Assembly: GCA_947458025.1 (NCBI GenBank)
Contig: CANHCJ010000001.1
Span: 1-64,000 of the forward strand
Source: Rhodospirillales bacterium
Lineage (GTDB): Bacteria; Pseudomonadota; Alphaproteobacteria; Acetobacterales; Acetobacteraceae
Direction: 5' to 3'
DNA length: 64,000 nt
Shown here: positions 48,511-57,772 of the stretch, piece by piece
Layout of the letters: each line of letters opens with the position of its first letter
How positions within the stretch are numbered: position 1 is the first letter of the stretch
The notes under the pieces: model-generated
Told to the model about the DNA's origin: nothing
What the model saw: only the letters and a program-made list of their open reading frames with translations
Databases searched by the model: none
Made by a program: the position numbers and the translations under genes

Positions 48511-50504
48511 GCGAACACCAGCACGGCCTTGGCCATGGTCCCATCGTGCGCGCGATCGCGCTTCGCGTCGCCCATCCAGACCCACATATCGGCGAACCGG
48601 TCATCGTTGCCGCCGCTCGCCGTCAGCCCGGTGTCGGCGACCTGGCGCAGCAGCACCTTCCGGCCCGGCGCATCGACCGCCACCACGCGGAAACCCCGGT
48701 TCCATTGCTGCCGCCGCCCGCCGGCAACCACGGAGTATTGCGCCCCGTGCCCCACCGACCATTTCGCCGGATCGGCGTTCAGCCGCGCCTCCGCCAGCTC
48801 AATCACCCGCTCGATGTTCGCCGACTTGAACGGCAGCGCCTTCGCCTCCGCCAGCCGCGCGCGCAGCTCCTTCACCTCTTCGGAATCGCCTTCCTGCACC
48901 TTGGCCATTTCCGCCGCCACGATGCCCGGCGCCAGGTGCTTCTCCCGGATGAACCACCCGCCGTCCTTGCGGAAGGTGTAGGGGTCGATTGCCTGGGCCT
49001 GGCCCGCGCTCAGGTCGGTGCGCACCACGCCGCGGAGCGTCTTCCCCTTGGCCGTCGTGTGCTCGACCAGCGGGAGCGGCGCGGCCGGCGCCGGCGGCGG
49101 GGTCGCTGCCTCCGCGGCCTCTGCCGCTTCGATGCGTGCCTGTTCCTCCGCCTGCCGGGCCCATGTCTCCGCGCGCTTGGCCAGGCTTTCCTTCAGCTTC
49201 GCCACGACCTCCGCAACCGGCTTCTCTGCCCCCCGCCGGGGGCGCCACCCTGCGCTGGCCGTCGATTGGCCGAAGTCCCAATCATAGACCCGGGCCAGGT
49301 GCCGCCCCTCCGCATCCACGCGCACGTTCAGCTTCGTGCCGCGCGGGCCGCCAATGATGGCATCGCGCGGCCGCTCTTTCCCCTCGCCGTGCGTCTCCGG
49401 CACGTCCCACTCGTCCGGGATCCCGTAGCGCCGTCGGAAGCCGGCCGCGGTGGTGGGGCGATCGACGCCCGCCGCCGCCTCCGCTTCCGTGATCGCCGCG
49501 GCCAGGCGCCCGAGCTCGCTGGTGATCGCCCCGTCGCGCCGCCCCCGGATGGATTCCTGCCGCATGCGCTCCAGCGCCGCCCGCCGCTGCGCCAGCAGGT
49601 CCGGCAGGGATGGCCCGCCCCCCTGCCCTACCGGCCGGTATTCGCCGGCGTCGTCATCCCATTCGGCCGGCACCCAAGCGCCGTTGGCGCGCATGGCGCG
49701 ATCGCGGGCGAGCGCCCCCTTCGTGTGCGGCGTCGGCGTGATGATGTAGGGGCGATCCGGGATCGGCACGTCCACTTTGCGCCAGCCGCGCACGTCGCCG
49801 ATGCCTCCCCTATGCCAGTCGTCTTCGGCGGCATCCAGCGGGTGGCCATAGATACCGCCGTCGTCGCTTGTCTCGGCCACCAGCCATACGACGCCATCGG
49901 GATCTTCGACCGTGTCGCCCGGCTTGACCGTGGCCGGGTCCAGCGTGCCGCGGGTGGCGGCCGCCGCCGCCAGGCGCGCCTCTTCCGCGGCCCGGCTCGC
50001 CTCCAGCGCCGCCTTCTCCGCCGCGATCACCGCCTCGCGGGCGGCCTTGCGCCGCTCCAACTCCGGGTCGCCCGCCACCGTCCAGTTGGCGTCCGCCGGA
50101 TAGGTGGCGCCGGTGCGCGCGGAGCCGAGCATGGAGCTCGACCCGGTCACCCGCACGCGCAGCCCCCCGCGGCCGGCGAAGACCTCGCCCAGGATGGTCG
50201 CCGGCATGCCGAACGCCCCCGGCACGGCCTGGAATACCTTATCCCCGACCTGCGGCTTCAGCCGGCCATCCGGCCACGCCTCCCGCGCCAGCAGGGACGG
50301 CGCCGCACCGGCTGCGGCCGGCTCGACCATTTTCCCGGGGCCGGCAATATGGTCCGAAGGCGCCTCCGGGGCGGCGTGCTGGCGGGTGGCAACGTAGGGA
50401 GCTACGTAGGTAGCCCCCCGCATGTGCCCGGCCACCGGCGTAGGCATGGCGAACAGGTCGCCCGCCGCGCCACCCCGTATCTGCGCCTTCAGCAGCAGGA
50501 TCAC
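48507..50504 (-). CDS. LFLKA-cassette protein, large coiled-coil hypothetical
   Basis: GTG 50504 VILLLKAQIRGGAAGDLFAMPTPVAGHMRGATYVAPYVATRQ; C-terminal 'TTAKGKTLRGVVRTDLSAGQAQAIDPYTFRKDGGWFIREKHL'. Confidence 0.65.
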   Translation of the reverse strand: MILLLKAQIRGGAAGDLFAMPTPVAGHMRGATYVAPYVATRQHAAPEAPSDHIAGPGKMVEPAAAGAAPSLLAREAWPDGRLKPQVGDKVFQAVPGAFGMPATILGEVFAGRGGLRVRVTGSSSMLGSARTGATYPADANWTVAGDPELERRKAAREAVIAAEKAALEASRAAEEARLAAAAATRGTLDPATVKPGDTVEDPDGVVWLVAETSDDGGIYGHPLDAAEDDWHRGGIGDVRGWRKVDVPIPDRPYIITPTPHTKGALARDRAMRANGAWVPAEWDDDAGEYRPVGQGGGPSLPDLLAQRRAALERMRQESIRGRRDGAITSELGRLAAAITEAEAAAGVDRPTTAAGFRRRYGIPDEWDVPETHGEGKERPRDAIIGGPRGTKLNVRVDAEGRHLARVYDWDFGQSTASAGWRPRRGAEKPVAEVVAKLKESLAKRAETWARQAEEQARIEAAEAAEAATPPPAPAAPLPLVEHTTAKGKTLRGVVRTDLSAGQAQAIDPYTFRKDGGWFIREKHLAPGIVAAEMAKVQEGDSEEVKELRARLAEAKALPFKSANIERVIELAEARLNADPAKWSVGHGAQYSVVAGGRRQQWNRGFRVVAVDAPGRKVLLRQVADTGLTASGGNDDRFADMWVWMGDAKRDRAHDGTMAKAVLVFA

Positions 50505-50869
50505 GGCTCGACCTTGAGGTAGCGGTCCTTGCTCGCCTCCATGCGTTCGCGGCCCCGCCGCCCGACGATCGGGCATCCCGAGCTGGCGGTGCGGTTCATG
50601 GCGTGGTTGTCGCCGTGCACGAAGAACGAGTGCCGGCCGAACCGCTCCCCCTCCACCTGCGTCAGGGGGATGGTGATGGGGCCCATGCGCGGGTGGCGCG
50701 CCACCGCCGCCCCCATCAGCCACACTCCTTCCGGGATCGGGCCGGTGTCCGCGACGTGCTGGAGGTTCGGGTTGTTCACCCCCGGCCCCCTGCCGCTGTA
50801 GCCCCGCTCGACCAGCTTGCCGGCGGGGTCATACAGCTCGCCGGTCGATTGCTTCCAGCGCCACGGCAT
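50501..50869 (-). CDS. DUF2778 / Tlde1-like putative endolysin
   Basis: MPWRWKQSTGELYDPAGKLVERGYSGRGPGVNNPNLQHVADTGPIPEGVW...FFVHGDNHAMNRTASSGCPIV. Confidence 0.78.
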   Translation of the reverse strand: MPWRWKQSTGELYDPAGKLVERGYSGRGPGVNNPNLQHVADTGPIPEGVWLMGAAVARHPRMGPITIPLTQVEGERFGRHSFFVHGDNHAMNRTASSGCPIVGRRGRERMEASKDRYLKVEP

Positions 50870-51258
50870 CAGCCCGCCCCCGCCCCCGGCAGCTTCACGT
50901 TGGGATCCTGCGCCAGCAGGGTGCCGAGCTGGCCGCGCACCAGGCTCTCCACCCCGGCATCGGACTGGCCCACCTTCTTCACGGAGGCCGGCACCTGCGC
51001 CAGCACGTATTCGACGCCATGCCCGATCGCCCGGGCGACCGCGTCGGGATCCCGGTAGTTGCCGCCCTGGCGCAGCAGCGCGAGATAGGCCACGCCGGCG
51101 CCGCGCGCGGCCGCGCCGATGACGGCCGAGCTCGCCGCCTTCTTGCCCTGGAGGCTGGCCAGCCGCGCGGCCAGCCACGCGGCGAACAGGCCGACGCCAC
51201 TCACCACCAGCGGCGCGAGCTGCGCCGCCAGCGCGTTCAGGAACTGGTTCCCGTCCAT
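50869..51258 (-). CDS. putative holin-like membrane protein
   Basis: N-terminal TM 'APLVVSGVGLFAAWLAARLA'; ATGA overlap with putative endolysin. Confidence 0.55.
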   Translation of the reverse strand: MDGNQFLNALAAQLAPLVVSGVGLFAAWLAARLASLQGKKAASSAVIGAAARGAGVAYLALLRQGGNYRDPDAVARAIGHGVEYVLAQVPASVKKVGQSDAGVESLVRGQLGTLLAQDPNVKLPGAGAG

Positions 51259-51881
51259 GTCATGTCCTTTCGGAAGAAGAGGATGCGCCCGGACTCCAGC
51301 GCCTTGCTGAAGGCGGCGGCCGTACCGCGGCGGAAATACTCCCCCCGGCCATCCGGGGAGAGGATGTCGTTGGCCTCATACCGGCCGTTCTTCGACTGGT
51401 GGCCCATCAGCGCCGCCTCGCCCCATTCGGGATCGGCGTAGTCCAGCGCCAGCTCGCGGACGTGCTCGACCCGCGTGAATGGGCGGCCGCCGCCCTCATC
51501 GGATTCGACGTGCCCGTGGAAATGGTGAAACAGCCGGTGCACCTCGCCCGCATCCGGCTCCTGCCCCCGGCGGAGTGCGTCCCCCATGTGGAACAGGCGC
51601 GCGTGCGCCTCATCCGGCCAGGTCACCCGCAGGCCGCGGTGCGCGGTTTCCGCCGGCGCGTGCAGCTCGCGGCTGATCTTCGCGTCGTAGGGTCGCGGAG
51701 TGACGGCGACGTGCCGGGTCGCCTGGTGCGGGGCGACGAAATTGCCCCCCCGGGTGTAGCCGGCCACCTGGACCTTGCGCGCTACTCCGGCGGCAGCGCG
51801 CGGCAGGGGCGCGAGCAGGTCACCCGCGGCGCCACCGGCGATCGCAGCCTTCGCGAAGGGGAGAACGAGAGCGTGCGCCAT
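51237..51881 (-). CDS. LFLKA-cassette protein (variant PFAKAAI)
   Basis: MAHALVLPFAKAAIAGGAAGDLLAP..VQVAGYTRGGNFVAPHQATRH. Confidence 0.6.
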   Translation of the reverse strand: MAHALVLPFAKAAIAGGAAGDLLAPLPRAAAGVARKVQVAGYTRGGNFVAPHQATRHVAVTPRPYDAKISRELHAPAETAHRGLRVTWPDEAHARLFHMGDALRRGQEPDAGEVHRLFHHFHGHVESDEGGGRPFTRVEHVRELALDYADPEWGEAALMGHQSKNGRYEANDILSPDGRGEYFRRGTAAAFSKALESGRILFFRKDMTWTGTSS

Positions 51882-51916
51882 GGGAGAACCATGGCGTCAC
51901 GACCCGGCGGGGCGGC

Positions 51917-52444
51917 TTAGTCGTGGTCCTGGCCCTGCCCCCAGGACGTGCGGCCGGTGCCGATACCTTTCCGGCGCCACACGTGCAGCACCGTCGGGTC
52001 CTTCAGGACCGCCTCCCCCGCATCCTGCCCGCGATGCCTTGAGCGCGCACCTGCCAGCACCACCTGCCGCCCCCAATACGAGCCCAGCAAACCCAGCGCG
52101 CGGCGGACGCTTTCCGCATCGTGCACGCCAATCGTGCTGGTGCCGACTAGGCGGCGATTGGTCGGCTCCCCGTCTTTCCAACGGTAGGAAGGAGGCAGCG
52201 TTTCCCCGCGCGCCACGGGCGGATCGTCGTCCGTCGCATGGTGTGGCGTCGCCACGCGCAACCCGAACGCACGATGCCAGCCCTGCCGCCGATGGTGCTC
52301 CATCAGCGCCAGCACTTCTTCAACGTGCCGCTCATCGCCGTGCCAGGTTTCCCGCGCCTCCGGCCGGCTGTCTTCGTGCGGCCGGACGAAAACCCCGTCC
52401 CGCTTCGTGTAGCCTCTGACGTGAGCCTTCAGGAAAAGGAACAC
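51917..52444 (-). CDS. LFLKA-cassette protein, unknown effector domain
   Basis: GTG start; VFLFLKAHVRGYTKRDGVFVRPHEDSRPEA. Confidence 0.6.
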   Translation of the reverse strand: MFLFLKAHVRGYTKRDGVFVRPHEDSRPEARETWHGDERHVEEVLALMEHHRRQGWHRAFGLRVATPHHATDDDPPVARGETLPPSYRWKDGEPTNRRLVGTSTIGVHDAESVRRALGLLGSYWGRQVVLAGARSRHRGQDAGEAVLKDPTVLHVWRRKGIGTGRTSWGQGQDHD

Positions 52445-52456
52445 GGCGCCTCCGGG

Positions 52457-52732
52457 CTACTTCGGCGCGAGCGTGCGCGCCAGGCGGGCGAGGTAGCTGT
52501 CTTCCGGGTCCGCGGCCTTCGGATCCCGCATCCACTGCGCCAGGTCCGCCCGGATGCGGGCAACATCGGCCGCCACCTTGCTCACGAAGTGCAGCAGGCC
52601 GATGAGCGACACCACCACCAGCGCGACCGCGCTGGCCTCCATGTACTCCGCCAGGGATTCCGAAAACACCTTGGCCACCACGTAGGCGAAGGCCAGGAGC
52701 GCAGCCACGGTGCCAATTTTCAGTGGAGTCAT
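52457..52732 (-). CDS. small membrane protein (candidate second holin/spanin-type)
   Basis: 91 aa, two hydrophobic segments 'IGTVAALLAFAYVVAKVF' and 'AVALVVVSLIGLLHFVS'. Confidence 0.5.
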   Translation of the reverse strand: MTPLKIGTVAALLAFAYVVAKVFSESLAEYMEASAVALVVVSLIGLLHFVSKVAADVARIRADLAQWMRDPKAADPEDSYLARLARTLAPK

Positions 52733-53208
52733 GGGTTCCGTCCCTCAGTTGATTCCGCCGGCGGCGCCGCATCCTCTGCCAGCATCTTTATGGCCGCCTC
52801 GACCGCCCGCAACCGCTCACCCATGTTCGGCAGGTCCACCCGCAGGCTGGCCCCGACCACGCTGCCGCCCCCGTAATCGTGGTGGTCGGACACCCGAACC
52901 GTCCACGTCCCGAGTGAAAACGCCGGGTCCAGGCCGGTTGCGGCTTTCCACGCGCGGCGCTTCGCCTTGCCCCACCACACGCTCCCGCCTGCGTCGATCT
53001 TCACGTAGGTGCTGGCGCTCAGTCGGGAGCCATCCACCTTCACCCGCAGGCCGGCGCCCGTTGCCATGGCCACCACGCGATCTACGATATTGGCCACGGT
53101 GGCGGGCTCTTCCTGCTTGGCCGGCGCGCGGGAGTCTTCATGTGCCGCCACGAACGTGCCGTCCCCCTTCGTGTAGGCCGAAATGTGCGCCTTCAGGAAC
53201 AGGATCAC
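52729..53208 (-). CDS. LFLKA-cassette protein, unknown
   Basis: GTG start; VILFLKAHISAYTKGDGTFVAAHEDSRAPA. Confidence 0.6.
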   Translation of the reverse strand: MILFLKAHISAYTKGDGTFVAAHEDSRAPAKQEEPATVANIVDRVVAMATGAGLRVKVDGSRLSASTYVKIDAGGSVWWGKAKRRAWKAATGLDPAFSLGTWTVRVSDHHDYGGGSVVGASLRVDLPNMGERLRAVEAAIKMLAEDAAPPAESTEGRNP

Positions 53209-54365
53209 GGGTTCTGCGCCTTCTTGATGGCCGCCTGAAGCCAGTCATCGAACTCCGCGCTGACCTCCGGCGGCTTCTCGCTTACCATTACCCAAGCGCC
53301 ACGACAATTCGGATGTTGCAGTCCGGCCGCCGGCCACCACCGTTCCGACGGCTGGCGCTCGACCAGCATCGCACCCTCCCGCCGGCGGGGCGAGGCGGAG
53401 CGGCCGACGTTGTTCTTCCCCAGCCAGATTTCCGTCTCCCCGTCCTTCCGGTTCGCGTTCGGCGACACGACGGTGAACACCTTGCCGTCGATCGACTTGC
53501 AGAAATCGCACGCGCCCCGGTAGGCCTCCTGCCGCTTCACCTTCTGCCCATAGCCCTGCGCCGCCACGAAGCCCTGATTGCAGGCCTCGCCCGCTTCGGT
53601 GACCGCGATGCGCCGGAAATCCCGGTTGAGCTGGCCGAAGGAGTCGAAGAGCCGGGATCGCAGCGCCTGCGCCGTGCCCTCTTTCTGGCCCAGGATGCCC
53701 GCCTGGACGTGCTCGATCACATAGCCCTTCATCGTGTGCCGGGCCCGCGCGCTGACCGCGCTGATGTTCTCCGCCGCCCGCGCCTTGGCCACCCGGAGGA
53801 TTTGCACCTCCACCGGCGACAGGGACCGGAGCGGCACCTTGGCGAACTCCGTCGGCACCAGCTCGGCCAGCGTGTCGATCACCGCGGGCGTGGGGTTCGC
53901 CCGCTGCATGTTGGCCATCACCTTGCCCATGAAGCCGGCCCGCACGGTCACATACTCGGCTTCCGACTGGATCACCCCATCCGGCAGGTAGTCCTGGATG
54001 AGGAAGTCCACCAGCAGCATCCAGTCGTCCAGGGTGTATTCGAGCTTCGGCCGGCCGGCGAGCGCCGCCCTCGCCTCTTCGAATTGCTCCGGTGTCCAGC
54101 GGAGCCAGGGGGCGTCCGCCTTGGCCAGCATGCCGAGCTCTTCACCCAGCAACGCCCGGGCGAAGCCGTCCTGGAGCGCCTGGAGGATGGCCTGGTGCCG
54201 GCGGGTGCAGGCCTCGACGTGCGCGGCCAGCCACGGGTTTTCGTGCCGGCGCCAGAGCGGCCCTTCGTCCCCTTCGGGGTCCAGGGCCATCGCCTTGAAC
54301 AGGTCCTCCAGGCAATCGTCGCAGTGCGCCGCCGGCAGCGGGCCCAGGTCCAGCAGCAGGGTCAT
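53205..54365 (-). CDS. head morphogenesis protein (Mu F / SPP1 gp7-like)
   Basis: 'VTEAGEACNQGFVAAQ..RGACDFCKSIDGKVFTV..LQHPNCRGAWV'. Confidence 0.8.
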   Translation of the reverse strand: MTLLLDLGPLPAAHCDDCLEDLFKAMALDPEGDEGPLWRRHENPWLAAHVEACTRRHQAILQALQDGFARALLGEELGMLAKADAPWLRWTPEQFEEARAALAGRPKLEYTLDDWMLLVDFLIQDYLPDGVIQSEAEYVTVRAGFMGKVMANMQRANPTPAVIDTLAELVPTEFAKVPLRSLSPVEVQILRVAKARAAENISAVSARARHTMKGYVIEHVQAGILGQKEGTAQALRSRLFDSFGQLNRDFRRIAVTEAGEACNQGFVAAQGYGQKVKRQEAYRGACDFCKSIDGKVFTVVSPNANRKDGETEIWLGKNNVGRSASPRRREGAMLVERQPSERWWPAAGLQHPNCRGAWVMVSEKPPEVSAEFDDWLQAAIKKAQNP

Positions 54366-54366
54366 G

Positions 54367-57300
54367 CTACCCCCCGGTGTAGGCGTTCACTTCCCACCGC
54401 CCCGACGGCATCTTGTGCCACTGGATATGGAGCGCCGCGGTGGAGTGCCCGCCCTTCAGGTCGATCGACGCCCGCCCAGACGCCCCCGTCAGCATACCCG
54501 ACCACGGCGTGCCATCTTCGTTGACCGCCTCCAAGCCCTGTTCCTTCAGCGCCGCGAAAATCCGGTCCAGGGGGATTTCCCGGTGGTACTCCCGGCCGAT
54601 GGCCACCAGCATACGGTTGACCGCATCCATGTTGCCCTTCTTCGGCTTGGACGGCGGCGGGCCATCCGCCGTCGGCGTGAGCCCCCGCGCGGCCGCATAG
54701 GCGTTCCGGCGCGCCTCCGCCTCCGCCAGGCCTTCGGCGATCGCCGCGTGCACGTCCGCCTCCCCGCCGTGCTCCCGGAGGAACGCATCCGCGTCCACCC
54801 CGTGCCGCTTGGCGATGTCGGCGAAGCGGGCGAGCCTGTCCTTGGCCGTGGCCACCCGGGGCATTTCCTTGGCCAGCAGCTCGCGCGCCACCTTCTCCCC
54901 GTCGAAGCTCGCGGTGCTCCGCACGGCATCGGCCACCCCCGCCAGCGTGTTCAGCGCCACCTTCACCGTGGAGGCGACGTTGCCCGGCACCTTCGCGGCC
55001 GGCGCCTTGCCCTGCGGCGCGGGGGCATCCCAATAGCGAGGATCCGGGCCCGGGGGGGTCCACTCCCGCCCCATCCGCGTCAGCTCCGGCGCGCCGTCCG
55101 GCCCGAGCTTGGCCAGGCCACGCGCCACCAGCGCCTCCAGGTGCCCGCGCGGGAACTCATGCGCCCCGACCGGCCGGCGCTGGTGCGCGGCGCGATCGAA
55201 GACGGAGAGAGCCAGGTTGGTTTCGTGATGCGTCAGCCCGCCTTGGCCCGCCTCCTTCGCGGGGGCTGCACCCCGCTTGCGCCGGGTGGATTGGTAGGGA
55301 GCTACGTAGCTACCCCCCCGCACATGGCCCTTCACCTCCGCCGGCATGGCGAACAGGTCGCCGGCGGCGCCACCCGGGATCGCCGCCTTCAGGAAGAGCA
55401 CCCGCCCGACGGCGAGCGCCTTGCCCATCATCGCGTGGTAGGGGCCTCGCGCGGGGCCGTAGTGCCCTTGGTGGCCGGGGGGGTATCCTCCGCCGCCGTT
55501 CCCTTGCCCTTTGCCAGGTGCTCCGGGACGTGCATCCCCGGCAGCAGGCCGCGCGGGGGCCTCGCGTCCATCCCCTCCGCGTTGTCCGGCGTCACCTTCA
55601 TGCTTCTTCTCCGAAATCAGCCGGGGCGGCTCGCCCATCGGCACGTTGTTGTCCCGGAAGCTCCAGGCATCCACCAGCGGCTTCACCGCGTCGAAGGAGG
55701 CTTCATTGCTGGTGTTGGAGAGCACGACGGCCGGCGGGACATACCGGCGGGTCTTCCCCAGGAACCGCGCCACCGCCCGCTGTGCGGCCACCTGGCGCGG
55801 CAGGTGCATGTAGTGGGCCTCGACCCGGTAGCCACTATCCTTGAAGTGCTGCACGAGCGCAACGGCCTTCTTCGTGGTCTTCGTCGTGGCATCGTGCACA
55901 ATGTTGAGCCCCGCCTTGTGCGCGGCCGCGGTGATATGGTCGAACAGGTCGCCCGACTCTTCGTGCACCTGCGCCGCGTTCCAGCCGGCATACTCCGGCA
56001 GCATCCCCTTGATGTGGTCCGCATCGAGGACGATGGCCTTTTCCGGGTGGAACACGTTGCCTTCAAACCACGACTTGCCCGAGCCGCCGCGGCCGCCGAG
56101 GATCGTGAAGCTCGGCTTCTCCCCCGGCGCCGGCGTGGCCGCCTTCACCCGCTCCGGCGACAAAAAGTGGTCGATGATCTTCGCGTGGAGCTTCTGGCGC
56201 TCCGGCGAGTAGGTGCCATCCTCCCCGCGGTGCAGCTCGATGGTCTGCTTCACCCCGGCGAGCTGCTTTTCCACGTCCGCGATCTTCTCCGCGGTGTCGG
56301 GCGGGAACTGCGCCAGGATCTTCTCCGGCGTCGCCTCATGGTCGTTGTGCGCGGCGAAGAAGTCCGCGGCGGAGAAGGTGTCCGGCGCGTGCGGGGCATC
56401 CCCCCCCTGCCCTTCCAGCCCCATTTCATGGTCCGGCTCCGCCATGCGCGCGCGCAGCTTCGCGTTCTGCGCATCCGGCGAGTCCTGCGACTCATCCACG
56501 CCGTGCATGCGGCCGACCTTCGGCTGTTGCCGCTGGACGGGCTGGCCGCCCCCTCCGCCCTCGCCATAGAGCGCCTTGTGTTCATCCGGCGCATGCCCGG
56601 TCAGGTGCTCATGCTTCACCTGATGCTTTTGCCCGTCGTGCCCCTCCAGCGTCACGCCATCCTGGCCGCTCGCCACCACCTTGCCGTGCCCCTGCACCTC
56701 GCCGTGCTGGAAACCGACCACGTCGCCGTGCGCCATGGGGCGCTGGTGCTTCTCTTCCGGCCCGGTGCGCTTCCACCGCTTGGTCTGGTGCCCCGCCTTG
56801 TCGGTCACGTCCTGAAGCGCCAGGCCGGGGCGGTTCGCCACCCCCTGCCCCTGCGCCTTCAGGAACAGGACCGGGCCCATGATGGCCCCGAGGTTCATCG
56901 CCTTCGCCATCTTCGGCCTCCACGTCTCGATTACCTGCCCGAACACTTCGGGCCCGAGCTCAATCTGCCCGGGCCACGGAATCGCGCGGTCAAACCCCTT
57001 GCCGCCCCATGACAGGGTCACGTGCGGCGTGTAGCTCGGCCACTTCCAGGAGGCGCCCAGCTTGCGCAGCTCCTTCCAGCGGTCCACCAGCTCCGGCGCC
57101 TCGACGGACAGCACCTTGGCCTCGCCGTCCTTGCCCAACGCCTCATGCCCCTTGGCCGCCCACATGGACAGCATCAGCCCATCGTTCGCCGCCGGGATCA
57201 TGTCCCAGCGCAGCGGCGTCTCGCTGTGCGCGATCGTGATATGCAGGTCATCGGGCGCGGCAAGGTCCGTGCACCCCTGCGCCTGATACCACGCGACGAT

Positions 57301-57771
57301 GTCGTGCCCGTTCAGCACCGGGCGGTGAATGTAGAGGGTGCGCGGCTCTTCCAGCCCCTCCGCCTTCTTCAGCCGCCCCAGCCCGCCCGCCAGCGGGTCA
57401 TCCTTGGCCGGCGCCGGCGGCGGCTTCTCTTCGGCCACCGGCACCTGGCCCTGGACGTAGCGGCGGCGGCCACGGTCATCCTCCAGCAGCGCGCCGTCGG
57501 CGCCTTGGTCCGCCAGCGTGTACCGGTGCAGCATCCGCGCCTTGTGCCCGAGGAATCGGTCCCAGGTGATCCGGTGCCGCTGGCCTTCCGAGCACTCGCC
57601 CGTCAGCCCGTCGCGCCCGTGCGCCAGCACCTTCATGGCCATCGGGCCGTGCTCAGGGTGGCGCACGTACACGTGGTCGCCGCGGTCGATCCCCTTCTCA
57701 TGGCCGGGATGCGGTTGAGGCTTCTTCCGCGGTGCGGGGCCCCGCGCCGGCTTGGCCGGGAACAGGGCCAT
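54367..57771 (-). CDS. polyprotein-like: 2H phosphoesterase-like + zeta-toxin-like kinase + C-terminal domain, two internal LFLKA cassettes
   Basis: ATG 57771; 'LHITIAHSE..YTPHVTLSW'; 'SFTILGGRGGSGKSWFEGNVFHPEKAIVLDADHIKGMLPEY'; internal 'GPVLFLKAQ' and 'GRVLFLKAAIPGGAAGDLFAMPAEVKGHVRGGSYVAPYQSTRR'. Confidence 0.72.
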   Translation of the reverse strand: MALFPAKPARGPAPRKKPQPHPGHEKGIDRGDHVYVRHPEHGPMAMKVLAHGRDGLTGECSEGQRHRITWDRFLGHKARMLHRYTLADQGADGALLEDDRGRRRYVQGQVPVAEEKPPPAPAKDDPLAGGLGRLKKAEGLEEPRTLYIHRPVLNGHDIVAWYQAQGCTDLAAPDDLHITIAHSETPLRWDMIPAANDGLMLSMWAAKGHEALGKDGEAKVLSVEAPELVDRWKELRKLGASWKWPSYTPHVTLSWGGKGFDRAIPWPGQIELGPEVFGQVIETWRPKMAKAMNLGAIMGPVLFLKAQGQGVANRPGLALQDVTDKAGHQTKRWKRTGPEEKHQRPMAHGDVVGFQHGEVQGHGKVVASGQDGVTLEGHDGQKHQVKHEHLTGHAPDEHKALYGEGGGGGQPVQRQQPKVGRMHGVDESQDSPDAQNAKLRARMAEPDHEMGLEGQGGDAPHAPDTFSAADFFAAHNDHEATPEKILAQFPPDTAEKIADVEKQLAGVKQTIELHRGEDGTYSPERQKLHAKIIDHFLSPERVKAATPAPGEKPSFTILGGRGGSGKSWFEGNVFHPEKAIVLDADHIKGMLPEYAGWNAAQVHEESGDLFDHITAAAHKAGLNIVHDATTKTTKKAVALVQHFKDSGYRVEAHYMHLPRQVAAQRAVARFLGKTRRYVPPAVVLSNTSNEASFDAVKPLVDAWSFRDNNVPMGEPPRLISEKKHEGDAGQRGGDGREAPARPAAGDARPGAPGKGQGNGGGGYPPGHQGHYGPARGPYHAMMGKALAVGRVLFLKAAIPGGAAGDLFAMPAEVKGHVRGGSYVAPYQSTRRKRGAAPAKEAGQGGLTHHETNLALSVFDRAAHQRRPVGAHEFPRGHLEALVARGLAKLGPDGAPELTRMGREWTPPGPDPRYWDAPAPQGKAPAAKVPGNVASTVKVALNTLAGVADAVRSTASFDGEKVARELLAKEMPRVATAKDRLARFADIAKRHGVDADAFLREHGGEADVHAAIAEGLAEAEARRNAYAAARGLTPTADGPPPSKPKKGNMDAVNRMLVAIGREYHREIPLDRIFAALKEQGLEAVNEDGTPWSGMLTGASGRASIDLKGGHSTAALHIQWHKMPSGRWEVNAYTGG

Positions 57772-57772
57772 G

